Shown: positions 35,773 through 43,973, counted from the stretch's first letter. The stretch is 64,000 nucleotides of DNA from Alphaproteobacteria bacterium (GCA_018654745.1 JABILA010000116.1:17933-81932); one strand, 5' to 3'. The notes: generated by a model not told the origin, from the letters alone. A program made the numbers and translations.

Positions 35773-37026
35773 TTAATTCGTGCTCGATCGCACTGCGCGG
35801 CGGAAAAATAGCCAGAACAAGGCTATGGCAATCAGGCCTTCCAGCCCCATCAAAATCAGGGAAAGGCTGGTCCCCATCAGATCAGACATGTAACCCAGAA
35901 TTACAAAACCAATTGGTGCGGTTCCAATGCAGATCGACAGGATACCCAGCATGCGGCTTCTCTGATCCGGTGGTGACAGGCGATAGACGATCATCACCTG
36001 GGTTGCGGCAAAAAATCCACCACCGAAGCCTGCCAACATGATACCGGGCACGACCGAGGCAATATGCTGGCCTGATCCCATAACTATGATTCCGACAAGA
36101 CAGGCACTGACACCACCGATGTAATTTCCCCACATGTGGCCCACTGAACTGGCTCGACCTGCCAGAATAGCACCGATCATGGCACCCACGCCTTCTGATG
36201 CCGCAACAAGGCCGACGCCATCCGGGCTCAGGCCCAGCGTCAATTTGCCAATAACCGGAATAAGGGCCGTGAATGGAAATCCGAACAAATTGAAAATGAC
36301 GGTAATGGCGAAGGCTGCCAGCAGGTCTGGCCGGTTCCGGGCGAAGCGAAACCCCCCGAGGATTTCCCGGAACAGGCCCGAGGCAACATTTTGCAGCGGG
36401 TTATTCCGCGTTGTCAGACGAAGGGCCAGAATCAGAGCGACCAAATAAAGGCACAGCGACAAGACCAATATTCCGCTGATGCCAAGGGATGCCATCAGTA
36501 AACCACCGAACAAGGGGCCAATAGCTCGGGTCATGGTGTTGCTGGCGGCATCGAACGAAAGGGCCCGTGCCAGCAAGTCTGGTCCTGCCAAAAAGCCGAT
36601 CAGGTTTCGGCGAGCCGGAAAATCCGTCGTCCAGTAAAAGCCGCTGAGAATACTTGCCAGCGCAACATGCCAAAGTTCGAGATTGCCGGTTGTCGCAAGT
36701 ACCACCAGCAGGCTTGACGACAAAACCATCATGGTGAGGGAATAGCGCAAAACATTTTGATGTCCGAACCGATCCACCAGGGCAGCGGTCACAACACCGA
36801 AAAGGGCGAAGGGGACAAATCGCGACAAGGTAAACACGGTGACCAGAAACGCCGATCCGGTGAGATCAAAAACATAAATGCCGAAGGCCAGAAATTCGAG
36901 CCAGCGAATGACGCCGGAAAAGATGCCAATGAGCCAGACCCGGCGAAAATCAACATTGCCCTTCAGAAATTTGAAAAATGTTTCAGACGGGTCAGTTTGA
37001 TGCGCTGGTGAAGGAGCAAGGGACAA
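35773..37026 (-). CDS. MFS transporter
   Basis: A 417-residue major facilitator protein of the enterobactin-exporter/MFS_3-like group with about 12 hydrophobic segments. Seen are the loop 2-3 region A-L-V-D-R-F-G-H-Q-N-V-L and a central cytoplasmic stretch around residues 200-220. The N-terminus is cytoplasmic and charged. The substrate is unknown; neighbours suggest an organic acid or a fatty or aromatic compound, but this is weak. It sits between the acyl-CoA ligase and acyl-CoA dehydrogenase genes on the same strand. Confidence 0.9.
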   Translation of the reverse strand: MSLAPSPAHQTDPSETFFKFLKGNVDFRRVWLIGIFSGVIRWLEFLAFGIYVFDLTGSAFLVTVFTLSRFVPFALFGVVTAALVDRFGHQNVLRYSLTMMVLSSSLLVVLATTGNLELWHVALASILSGFYWTTDFPARRNLIGFLAGPDLLARALSFDAASNTMTRAIGPLFGGLLMASLGISGILVLSLCLYLVALILALRLTTRNNPLQNVASGLFREILGGFRFARNRPDLLAAFAITVIFNLFGFPFTALIPVIGKLTLGLSPDGVGLVAASEGVGAMIGAILAGRASSVGHMWGNYIGGVSACLVGIIVMGSGQHIASVVPGIMLAGFGGGFFAATQVMIVYRLSPPDQRSRMLGILSICIGTAPIGFVILGYMSDLMGTSLSLILMGLEGLIAIALFWLFFRRAVRSSTN

Positions 37027-37156
37027 TTAATCCGGCTTCCTGTATAGATCGCATCCGTCCAGACCATATGTCATTTGAAGTCTTGTTCCTTGAAGATAGA
37101 GAAGTGTCCGCAGACCCGACCCAAGCGTGACACAGGATCGATGGGTGTGCCAGTGC

Positions 37157-37198
37157 CGGTTAATAAGACCTGTTCAATATGACTTGTTCAATAAGACC
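37157..37198. repeat. three tandem degenerate 14-bp repeats at a gene end
   Basis: Bases 37157-37170, 37171-37184 and 37185-37198 are variants of TGTTCAATAAGACC. The last copy contains the stop and final codons (R-S-Y-stop) of the acyl-CoA dehydrogenase gene. The copies differ from one another at one to four positions, so the array is older than the 27-bp duplications elsewhere in the window. No function is evident. Confidence 0.75.
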
Positions 37199-38348
37199 TG
37201 GGCAATCCCATGACCTTTTCACCAATATAACTCAGGATGACTTCGCGGTTAACCGGTGCCGTGCGCATCAGGCGGACAATGGGATAAAGTTCGTAAATGC
37301 CATAATCCTCCGTGAAGCCATTGCCGCCATGCGCCTGCAGGGCGGCGTCAACGGCCTGGATACCAGCTTCGGCCCCGGCATATTTGGCCATGTTGGATGC
37401 TTCTCCGGCGGGCAGACCCTGGTCAAATTGCCAGGCTGCCTGCCGCATCATCAGTGAAGCCATTTCAACTTGTGTTTTTGCGGCCGCCAGCGGGTGCTGC
37501 ACACCCTGGTGTGAGCCGATGGGCACGTCAAAAACCTCCCGCTCCGAGGCATAGGCAACGGCTTTTTCAAGGGCAAACCGTCCGATACCGCAGCACAGGG
37601 CCGCGACCAGAATGCGTTCGGGATTAAGGGCGTCAAACAGGATATCAAATCCCTTGCCGACCTCTCCGATAACATTTTCCAGACCCAGATCGACTTCATC
37701 AAAGAAGATGGAGAACTGGGTTTCCGGGATGGGCAGGTTGATATTGACGGGATGTCGCTCGACACCTTTGGCATTCAGATCGACAACAAACAGGGTGAAG
37801 CCATCGGTCTTGCGCTTGACCTCCGTGTGCGGTGTGGTCCGGGCCACGACAATGGCGTAATCACAAACATCTGCGCCAGTAATAAAGGTCTTGCTGCCCG
37901 ATAACAGGAACCTGTCTTCATGGGGTTTGGCAAGGGTGTTGATCTTGATGGAGTTGGTGCCGGCTGTGGCTTCGGTAATGGCAAAACAAAAATTACTTTC
38001 ACCACGGCAGGCCGCTGGCAGCCAACGCTGTTTCTGATCGTCTGTGCCGTGATCTGCGATCGGGGCCAGCGACATGGTGGGGCCAACCACCAGCATCAAC
38101 ATGGGTATACCGGCGTTTGACATGCCTTCCATCAGCAAGGTCATTTCCATCATGCCAAGACCGGCGCCGCCATATTCTTCCGGGATCATGGCGCCCAGAA
38201 AACCGTCGTCGGCCATCTGTTGCCACATCTCGCGGGGGAACTCGTGCTTGCGCGCCTTGTCCATCCAGTAATCATGGCCCCAGGTTCGTGCGAGTTTTTC
38301 GCCGTAGCCATAGATCATGCGCTGTTCGTCGTTCAGGGTGAAATCCAT
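37188..38348 (-). CDS. acyl-CoA dehydrogenase
   Basis: A 386-residue FAD-dependent acyl-CoA dehydrogenase that introduces the alpha-beta double bond. Landmarks: P-E-E-Y-G-G-A-G-L-G, F-A-I-T-E-A-T-A-G-T-N, G-S-K-T-F-I-T-G-A, and the C-terminal A-L-Q-A-H-G-G-N-G-F-T-E-D-Y, where the catalytic base region lies. The C-terminus ends within an imperfect 14-bp repeat array. It starts 20 bases behind the enoyl-CoA hydratase gene's stop, on the same strand, so the two steps are likely co-expressed. Chain-length preference is not readable. Confidence 0.95.
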   Translation of the reverse strand: MDFTLNDEQRMIYGYGEKLARTWGHDYWMDKARKHEFPREMWQQMADDGFLGAMIPEEYGGAGLGMMEMTLLMEGMSNAGIPMLMLVVGPTMSLAPIADHGTDDQKQRWLPAACRGESNFCFAITEATAGTNSIKINTLAKPHEDRFLLSGSKTFITGADVCDYAIVVARTTPHTEVKRKTDGFTLFVVDLNAKGVERHPVNINLPIPETQFSIFFDEVDLGLENVIGEVGKGFDILFDALNPERILVAALCCGIGRFALEKAVAYASEREVFDVPIGSHQGVQHPLAAAKTQVEMASLMMRQAAWQFDQGLPAGEASNMAKYAGAEAGIQAVDAALQAHGGNGFTEDYGIYELYPIVRLMRTAPVNREVILSYIGEKVMGLPRSY

Positions 38349-38368
38349 GTTGCGTCTCTTTTTGTTTA

Positions 38369-39169
38369 TTAACTACCAATGAATTTTGGTTTGCGCTTTT
38401 CAATGAAAGCCGTAATGCCTTCATTAAAATCAAGCGTTCCGGCACTGGCGGCAAAGGCGGCTTCTTCTGCCTTCAACTGGTCGGCAATGGCGGTGTCGTG
38501 GGCGGCGTTGATCAGGCGTTTGGTATGGCCCAGGGCATGGGTGGGGCCCGTGGCCAGCCGGGCCGCGAGTTTGGCTGTTTCTGCTTTCAGATCAGCCGCC
38601 GGGACAACCCGATTGATAATCCCCACATCCTTTGCTTCTGCCGCTGTGAAGTGATCGCCCAGCATGGCGATTTCCATGGCCTTGCGAACACCGACAATAC
38701 GCGTCAGGGAATGGGTTGATCCACCATCGGGGCTGGCACCGATCTTGATATAGGCAAGGGTCAGGGCCGTACTGTCGGCGGCAATGGCAAGATCGCAGGC
38801 CAGCATCAGGCTGAGACCAAACCCGGCGACGGCACCATCGACACTGACGATAACCGGCTTGTCCATGGTCTTGATCTTTTTGACGGTGCTGTGGACGGCA
38901 TCAAAAACATCCAGCAGTTTTTCCTGAGCCACTTCAACGCCTTCATTCAACCAGGTCTTGAACATCATCAAATCGCCGCCAGCCATGAAATGTTCGCTGG
39001 AACTGGTCAGCACGACGCAGCGGGCGTTGGGGTCGGAGGCTGCCTTGTCGACGGTAGCAACCAGGCCTTCGGTCAATTCCATATTCAACGCATTCAGGGC
39101 CTTGGGCCTGTTCAGCGTGATGGTGGCGACAGCGTCTTTAACGTCATAGAGAACGGCATCATTGCTCAT
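38369..39169 (-). CDS. enoyl-CoA hydratase/isomerase family protein
   Basis: A 266-residue crotonase-fold enzyme that hydrates or isomerises enoyl-CoA esters. It shows the opening A-T-I-T-L-N-R-P-K-A-L-N-A-L, the oxyanion-hole segment H-F-M-A-G-G-D-L, and V-D-G-A-V-A-G-F-G-L-S-L. The two hydratase Glu positions appear as S-P-D-G-G-S-T instead of the usual P-E-x-G, so classical hydration may be lost and another crotonase reaction is possible. I start at ATG 39169 (GGAGAC ahead); a longer reading adds 40 unconserved residues. First gene of the pair with the acyl-CoA dehydrogenase. Confidence 0.9.
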   Translation of the reverse strand: MSNDAVLYDVKDAVATITLNRPKALNALNMELTEGLVATVDKAASDPNARCVVLTSSSEHFMAGGDLMMFKTWLNEGVEVAQEKLLDVFDAVHSTVKKIKTMDKPVIVSVDGAVAGFGLSLMLACDLAIAADSTALTLAYIKIGASPDGGSTHSLTRIVGVRKAMEIAMLGDHFTAAEAKDVGIINRVVPAADLKAETAKLAARLATGPTHALGHTKRLINAAHDTAIADQLKAEEAAFAASAGTLDFNEGITAFIEKRKPKFIGS

Positions 39170-39355
39170 GGCGGGGGTCTCCGGTTTTGAATTTTCAAAC
39201 TGAAAAAGTTCTGCACAGACTGATACTGTACGGGTTCGGGGCCATTGCACAACCAGCCAGGATTGTCTGCTTGCCTTGTTGCCCGCCATGCGCGAAAATA
39301 AGTGGTTTACTTCTCTATGGTGTTGGATTCCTCAATCCGGGTTTGTTTGTTGGTC

Positions 39356-40171
39356 ATGCGTAAAATTTTTATCACGATCTGTTTTTCTCTGATGTTGTTC
39401 CTGATGCCGGGATTTTCAGCATCATCGGCTCTTGCGGCTGATCCTGATGTGATCCGGATCTCGACCGAGGAATATCCACCTTATACATCGAAGAATTTGC
39501 CACACGGCGGTATTGACGCGCATATTGTCGAGGAAGCTTTCGGGGCTGTTGGAATCCGCGTTGCTTATGAATATATGCCGGGCGCACGATCGATTGATCT
39601 GGCCAAATCGGGTGAGTTTGATGCGACCCTGCCGTGGGCTCACCGGAAAGACCGGGAGGCATTTTTTCATTACCCCGATCCGGTGATCGCCGTTGATGAC
39701 GAATTTTTTTACCACCGTCCGGCGTTCAGGTTCAGATGGAACCCGGCCAAACCTGATTATCAGGTTCTGTCGGGAAAGGCTGTTGCGGCCATCACCGGTT
39801 ATGACTATGGCCCCGGTTTTCAGAAAGCGGAAAAATCCGGGTTGATCCAGGTAACGCGGGTGCGAAGTCTCGATCTTGCTTTCAAGATGCTTGAACTTGA
39901 TCGTGTTGATCTGGTGATCAGTAAGGAACGTGTGGCCTTGCACGAGCTTTCAAGGCTTTTTGGCGCGGACCAGGTGAAACGGTTTTTTCGCACGCGGGAG
40001 CATATTTCCGCCAAGGCCTATGACTATCTGATTGTGTCAAAAAAGTCCGCCCACGCCAGCTTCTTTGTCAAAGCCTTTAACCGGGGGATGGACAAGATCC
40101 GGTCGAACGGGCGCTATGGCAAGATTTTGCAGGATTTTGCTGACGGCAAGTACGCGGTATCCGGAAACTGA
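39356..40171 (+). CDS. solute-binding protein family 3, stand-alone
   Basis: A 271-residue periplasmic binding-like protein. Signal peptide to about residue 28 (A-L-A-A-D), then a type II binding fold of family 3 (I-R-I-S-T-E-E-Y-P-P-Y-T, G-G-I-D-A-H-I-V-E-E-A-F, D-A-T-L-P-W). No ABC permease or ATPase gene is adjacent, and the next gene is convergent after 15 bases. Such orphan SBP3 proteins are common in Rhodospirillales-type genomes and may act as sensors or lone binders. The start is ambiguous: no ribosome binding site precedes ATG 39356, and ATG 39317 is in frame. Confidence 0.87.
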   Translation: MRKIFITICFSLMLFLMPGFSASSALAADPDVIRISTEEYPPYTSKNLPHGGIDAHIVEEAFGAVGIRVAYEYMPGARSIDLAKSGEFDATLPWAHRKDREAFFHYPDPVIAVDDEFFYHRPAFRFRWNPAKPDYQVLSGKAVAAITGYDYGPGFQKAEKSGLIQVTRVRSLDLAFKMLELDRVDLVISKERVALHELSRLFGADQVKRFFRTREHISAKAYDYLIVSKKSAHASFFVKAFNRGMDKIRSNGRYGKILQDFADGKYAVSGN

Positions 40172-40186
40172 TACGTCTGACTGGTT

Positions 40187-40726
40187 TCAACCCATAGCTT
40201 CGGTTACGGCAATTTTTGCGGTCAACATCATTTTTGCGACGTTCCATGTCTTGTTGAGTGCAGGTCGGTCTGTTGTGCTGTTTGTTGTGTCGCTGATGAG
40301 GCTCAGGGGATGGCAAATTCTGTAAACCAGACCCTGGACGAACGAGAAAGCGCGGATGATGTTCCGTCCGCGATATTCCGGCAGCAATCCGGTTAGTTCC
40401 TGAAAAAGGACTGTGGTCTGGCCTTTTGATCCTTGTTCCGTGATCCGAAAGATATTGAAGCCCACCAGGGTACCGTTTTGATCGCGGATCATCAGGACTT
40501 TGGCTGAAACCAGATTTTGGGCCTGAAGTTCTGCGCTCAGCCAGGCGTGGTCGTATCCGCGGTAGATAAATGAAACCAGGGCGGCGAGTTCTTCGAGGAA
40601 AGTCTCGCGGGGCTGGCCTGTCAGGCGGGTGACATCGACAACAGTGTGCTGCAGTTTTTCAGTTATTGTCGCGGGACCGGCCCAGATGATGCTGTCGGAT
40701 TGTAAGGTGATTGCCTGAACACTCAT
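40187..40726 (-). CDS. GNAT-like hypothetical protein
   Basis: A 179-residue protein with features of the GNAT acetyltransferase fold: a strand with V-G-F-N-I-F-R-I, then F-Q-E-L-T-G-L-L-P-E-Y-R-G-R-N-I-I-R-A-F, which resembles the acetyl-CoA-binding loop. The substrate is unknown. The start at ATG 40726 is set by an AAAGGAG seven bases ahead; an in-frame start further up would lack this. It is monocistronic and ends 15 bases from the convergent SBP3 gene; the imuA promoter lies on its other side. The family call is tentative. Confidence 0.6.
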   Translation of the reverse strand: MSVQAITLQSDSIIWAGPATITEKLQHTVVDVTRLTGQPRETFLEELAALVSFIYRGYDHAWLSAELQAQNLVSAKVLMIRDQNGTLVGFNIFRITEQGSKGQTTVLFQELTGLLPEYRGRNIIRAFSFVQGLVYRICHPLSLISDTTNSTTDRPALNKTWNVAKMMLTAKIAVTEAMG

Positions 40727-40882
40727 GGGTCTTGCTCCTTTGCCTGTATGTCTGCCGTGTTGATGTGTACCCGTCTTGTTGAGGATCACTGTGCCGTATC
40801 CCGGAACGGAAAAGGTTTCCGGAATGTGTCTGGCGAATCCGGGCCCAAATTGTTTGCTTGACTCTGTGGTTCTGACAAATTA

Positions 40883-40897
40883 GAACAAAACAAGAAC
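40883..40897. promoter_or_regulatory. LexA (SOS) box of the imuA operon
   Basis: GAAC at 40883-40886 and GAAC at 40894-40897 are separated by exactly seven bases. This equals the alphaproteobacterial LexA box GTTC-N7-GTTC read on the other strand. It lies 49 bases ahead of the imuA ATG, in front of a canonical SOS mutagenesis operon, which makes DNA-damage control very likely. Confidence 0.9.
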
Positions 40898-40945
40898 ATT
40901 CTTCACATATCACATGGGGACACCCCCCTGACGGGAGAACCAGCA

Positions 40946-41866
40946 ATGGCTTCTGAGGCAATGGCTATACACAAGGCAGAGGCAGACAGGGTCGCAAAAG
41001 ACCAGGTTCTGGCTGGTTTGCGCGCCAGGATCGAAGGCATCGAAAAGGCAGGCAAGCTGGGGGGGCAAGGTCATCAGGCGGGTCGCAATGCGTCACCGCT
41101 GGCCCTGACCCCTGATCTGGATGCCATCCTGCCCGATGGTGGCCTGACCCGGGGCGCCTTGCATGAAGTTGTGGGCCCACCGGGTGCGCAGGGGGCGGCT
41201 GCCGGATTTGCGGCAGCCCTGATGGGTCTGGCGGCCAATAACCAGGATGGGCAGGACGGGCAGGGCGTGGTGCTGTGGTGTCGGCGACATTATGACGGCC
41301 AGGAAAATGGCGAACTGTATGGTCCCGGTCTGGCGGCCTTTGGCCTTGGGCCCGAGCGTTTGCTGGAGGTGCGGGCCGGACGTGATCATGACGTGCTGTG
41401 GGCTCTGGAAGAAGGCCTGCAAAGTACGGCCCTGTGTGCGGTGCTGGGGGAAGTCAGCGATCTCAGCTTTACCGCCAGTCGTCGTTTGCAACTGGCTGCC
41501 GAAGCGCGCGGGGTACCAGCCCTGGTGCTGCGGCATGACAGCCAGAGCCATGCCGTCAGTGCGGCCCAGACCCGCTGGCGGGTGGAATCAGAAAAGACCC
41601 GCTGGCGGGTGGAACCTGCCCGGAATGGTACAGCCGGTTACGACATTAGATGGAAGCTCAATCTGTTGCGCTGTCGTGGTGCAACAGCGGACAGCCAGTT
41701 AGAGGACTGGCAGGTGGAGTGGCGGGATGGACACTTGCACGATTGCAGGGGCCGACAGGACAGCAGAATCAGAACCGGCAACAGGACAGCGCCGCGTGAT
41801 TTCGCTGTGGTTGCCAAAGCTGGCCAGCGACCGGGTTACCCGACAGAACCCGGCCTGGCGGTCTGA
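40946..41866 (+). CDS. imuA: ImuA, RecA/SulA-like mutasome protein
   Basis: ImuA works with ImuB and DnaE2 in damage-induced mutagenesis. The 306-residue protein has a RecA-like core without a clear Walker A: L-P-D-G-G-L-T-R-G-A-L-H-E-V near residue 62 and V-L-W-C-R-R near 105 are typical of alphaproteobacterial ImuA. GGGAGA precedes the ATG. The 3' end overlaps imuB by 140 bases, unusually long. Residues about 208-225 repeat T-R-W-R-V-E at a 9-residue period because of a 27-bp duplication; this region normally holds one copy. The LexA box 49 bases upstream marks the operon as SOS-controlled. Confidence 0.9.
   Translation: MASEAMAIHKAEADRVAKDQVLAGLRARIEGIEKAGKLGGQGHQAGRNASPLALTPDLDAILPDGGLTRGALHEVVGPPGAQGAAAGFAAALMGLAANNQDGQDGQGVVLWCRRHYDGQENGELYGPGLAAFGLGPERLLEVRAGRDHDVLWALEEGLQSTALCAVLGEVSDLSFTASRRLQLAAEARGVPALVLRHDSQSHAVSAAQTRWRVESEKTRWRVEPARNGTAGYDIRWKLNLLRCRGATADSQLEDWQVEWRDGHLHDCRGRQDSRIRTGNRTAPRDFAVVAKAGQRPGYPTEPGLAV
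41569..41614 (+). repeat. 27-bp period direct repeat inside imuA
   Basis: The 19-base segment GACCCGCTGGCGGGTGGAA occurs at 41569-41587 and again at 41596-41614, a 27-base period. It duplicates T-R-W-R-V-E in the protein without shifting the frame. The segment is itself partly palindromic (CCCGC...GCGGG), which may favour slippage. Confidence 0.93.
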
Positions 41867-43436
41867 GCCCATGGCCGTCGTCATGGCATCCCATGGCGGC
41901 ATCCGGCTGGCGGCGGTAAATCCGGCGGCGGCAACGGCGGGGCTTGAATCCGGCCTGACCCTGGCGGCTGCACGGGCCGTGGTACCCGGACTGGAAACCG
42001 TTGAATCTGACCCCCATCGCGATGCTGAAACCCTGTCACGGGTGGCTGACTGGTGTGGGCGCTATACCCCGTGGACAGCGCCGGAACCCCTGGATACAGC
42101 GGCTAACGGGGCCGGGGTGTGGCTGGATATCACAGGCTGCGCCCATCTGTTTGGCGGTGAAGAAAACCTGTTGGCAGATTTGTTGCGCAACATCAAACGC
42201 CAGGGCTTTCATGTGCGCGCGGCCCTGGCTGATACACCGGGGGCCGCCTGGGCGCTGGCCCGCTTTGGTCAGACAGCAAAACCGCATGAACCTGAAATTG
42301 TCGACCCTGGCAGTCATCGCCTGGCCCTGAGAAAGCTGCCGGTCGCGGCCTTGCGCATTACGGCTGCCGTCAATGAAGGTCTGGATCGTCTGGGTCTGCG
42401 CCGGATCGGCGATCTTTATGATTTGCCCCGGGCACCTTTGGTGGCACGCTTTGGTGAAGCCCTGACCCAGCGTCTGGACCAGGCCCTGGGCCGGTTGGCA
42501 GAACCGGTGTCTCCCCGCAGTCCGGTAACGCCATACAGGGTTCGTCTGGCGTTCCCCGAAGCCATCGGTCATCTGGATGATGTGGCCGCCGGGCTGCATC
42601 GCCTGCTGGACCGTTTGCGCCAACGCCTGGTTCATGATCGCCTCGGCTTGCGGCGGGCTGAACTGACCCTTTACCGGGTGGATGGCGGGGTGGCGCGCGC
42701 CGTTGTCGGAACCAGCCGCCCGGTACGCGACGTGGCACATCTTGAACGCCTGTTTGCCGACCGCCTGGACAGCCTCGATCTTGGCTTCGGGGTCGAGGTC
42801 ATGACAATCGCCGCCCCGGTGGTTGAAGTCATGGCTGCCGCGCAGGCAAACCTTTCTCATGATCTGGCCAAAGATGAACAGACCATGCAACTTGGTCCCT
42901 TGATTGATCGCCTCGAAATGCGTCTGGGGCGCGGCAGTGTGGTGCGTCTGGAAAGCCGGGCCAGCTATATCCCCGAACGGGCAGGGCTGGCGGTCTCGGC
43001 CCTGGATAACCGGGCAGACCTGCGACACGGCGAAGATGTCGCCCCGGCGCTTGACCACCAGACCACGGATGGCCGGATCATGCCGACGGCCCCCGGAGGG
43101 GCGCGGCCCTTGCGCCTGTTTCCCTTGCCCCAGGTGATTGAAGCCATGGCCGAAGTGCCGGATGGTCCGCCTGTGATGTTTCGCTGGCGGCGCCTGCTGC
43201 ACAAGGTTGTCTATGCCGAAGGCCCGGAACGCATCGCCCCGGAATGGTGGCGCGATGTCGCCCCCCCCGGTGAAGACCGCAGTCACCTGACCCGCGATTA
43301 TTACCGCATCGAAGACACCGACGGTCGCCGCTTCTGGCTCTATCGCGAAGGCCTTTATGATTTGCCCACCATGCCGGACGCTATTCCTTCGTCACCCCGC
43401 GCACCACGCTGGTTCCTGCACGGCGTTTTCGCATGA
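41727..43436 (+). CDS. imuB: ImuB, Y-family polymerase-like protein
   Basis: A 569-residue Y-family-like protein that links DnaE2 to the beta clamp but lacks polymerase activity. It begins I-S-L-W-L-P-K-L-A-S-D-R, where active DinB has two metal Asps; W-L-D-I-T-G-C-A-H-L-F-G-G replaces the D-E-A-Y motif, and I-G-D-L-Y-D-L-P-R-A follows. Thus the loss of catalytic acids typical of ImuB is seen. I keep ATG 41727 (GGAG ahead) although it overlaps imuA by 140 bases; the conserved part starts near residue 24, so a later start is possible. A GIY-YIG cassette lies between its stop and dnaE2. Confidence 0.92.
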   Translation: MDTCTIAGADRTAESEPATGQRRVISLWLPKLASDRVTRQNPAWRSEPMAVVMASHGGIRLAAVNPAAATAGLESGLTLAAARAVVPGLETVESDPHRDAETLSRVADWCGRYTPWTAPEPLDTAANGAGVWLDITGCAHLFGGEENLLADLLRNIKRQGFHVRAALADTPGAAWALARFGQTAKPHEPEIVDPGSHRLALRKLPVAALRITAAVNEGLDRLGLRRIGDLYDLPRAPLVARFGEALTQRLDQALGRLAEPVSPRSPVTPYRVRLAFPEAIGHLDDVAAGLHRLLDRLRQRLVHDRLGLRRAELTLYRVDGGVARAVVGTSRPVRDVAHLERLFADRLDSLDLGFGVEVMTIAAPVVEVMAAAQANLSHDLAKDEQTMQLGPLIDRLEMRLGRGSVVRLESRASYIPERAGLAVSALDNRADLRHGEDVAPALDHQTTDGRIMPTAPGGARPLRLFPLPQVIEAMAEVPDGPPVMFRWRRLLHKVVYAEGPERIAPEWWRDVAPPGEDRSHLTRDYYRIEDTDGRRFWLYREGLYDLPTMPDAIPSSPRAPRWFLHGVFA

Positions 43437-43492
43437 GGGCATTCAGAATTCTCTCCACCGTCACTCCGGGCTTGACCCGGAGTCTCTGTAGC
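43434..43492 (+). repeat. REP-like direct repeat, left copy (flanks GIY-YIG gene)
   Basis: This ~59-bp unit starts at the imuB stop codon and recurs at 43871-43930 with about 10 differences and one indel. It contains the palindrome ACTCCGGG-CTTGA-CCCGGAGT (43463-43483). A 31-bp part (43458-43488) occurs inverted at 43829-43859 with one mismatch. A related palindrome with the same 5-base loop occurs at 48282. Confidence 0.92.
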
Positions 43493-43518
43493 GGATGGAA
43501 ACCAGGAGAGGGCACATC

Positions 43519-43929
43519 ATGAAACCTGGCTATACCTACATCATGACCAACAAGGTCAGGACGACTTTTTATGTTGGCGTGACGTCTGATCTGGTGCGCC
43601 GTATCTGGCAGCACAGGGAGACAGAAACCAAGGGGTTTGCCAGTCGTTACAACGTCAGGCATCTGGTCTGGTACGAATGTTTTGATGACATCAGGGAGGC
43701 TATCTCTCGCGAGAAGAACCTCAAGAACTGGCAACGCGACTGGAAGGTCGACCTTGTGGCGAAGTTTAATCCCGAGTGGTGTGATCTGTACTCCGACATT
43801 CTCGGTTTGAGGCAAGATGCAAGCTCACCAGAGACTCCGGGTCAGGCCCGGAGTGACGGAGTGTGTGTGGTGAGGGCACCCGGAACTCTCTCCATCGTCA
43901 CTCCGGCCTCCGAGCCGGAGTCTCTGTAG
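43519..43929 (+). CDS. GIY-YIG nuclease superfamily protein in a REP-like cassette
   Basis: A 136-residue single-domain GIY-YIG protein. Seen are T-Y-I-M and F-Y-V-G-V-T (the GIY and YIG positions), D-L-V-R-R-I-W-Q-H, and A-I-S-R-E-K-N-L-K-N-W-Q-R-D-W-K, giving the expected Tyr, Arg, His, Glu set of the UvrC/Slx1-like small nucleases. ATG 43519 has AGGAGAGGG ahead. The domain ends about residue 95; the last ~40 residues are encoded by REP-like repeat DNA, including the stop in the right-hand copy, and look non-functional. It separates imuB from dnaE2 within the SOS operon. A repeat-associated mobile or domesticated nuclease is the likely nature. Confidence 0.88.
   Translation: MKPGYTYIMTNKVRTTFYVGVTSDLVRRIWQHRETETKGFASRYNVRHLVWYECFDDIREAISREKNLKNWQRDWKVDLVAKFNPEWCDLYSDILGLRQDASSPETPGQARSDGVCVVRAPGTLSIVTPASEPESL
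43829..43859 (-). repeat. inverted REP-like copy inside the GIY-YIG gene end
   Basis: These 31 bases are the reverse complement of 43458-43488 with one mismatch, and include the same palindrome (43834-43854). It lies within the 3' part of the GIY-YIG reading frame. Together the two copies form an inverted pair around the nuclease core. Confidence 0.92.
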
Positions 43930-43930
43930 C
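43871..43930 (+). repeat. REP-like direct repeat, right copy
   Basis: This is the right partner of 43434-43492: it shares the opening TGAGGGCA, the CTCTCCA-(C/T)-CGTCACTCCGG block and the CCGGAGTCTCTGTAGC end. Its palindrome is CTCCGGC-CTCCGA-GCCGGAG. The period between copies is about 437 bp. It supplies the stop of the GIY-YIG frame and lies 41 bases before the dnaE2 start. Confidence 0.92.
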
Positions 43931-43973
43931 AGACGAATTATGTGAAAGCGGCAGGTGGCAGAAAGGAAAGATG

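Noticed and set aside
42036..43286. Long minus-strand open frame inside imuB
   Set aside because: The product is rich in Gln, His and Arg with no family likeness, and imuB on the other strand is certain.
43434..43930. CRISPR-like array
   Set aside because: The repeats are three palindromic copies around a gene, in both orientations, with unequal spacing; there are no short regular spacers or cas genes.
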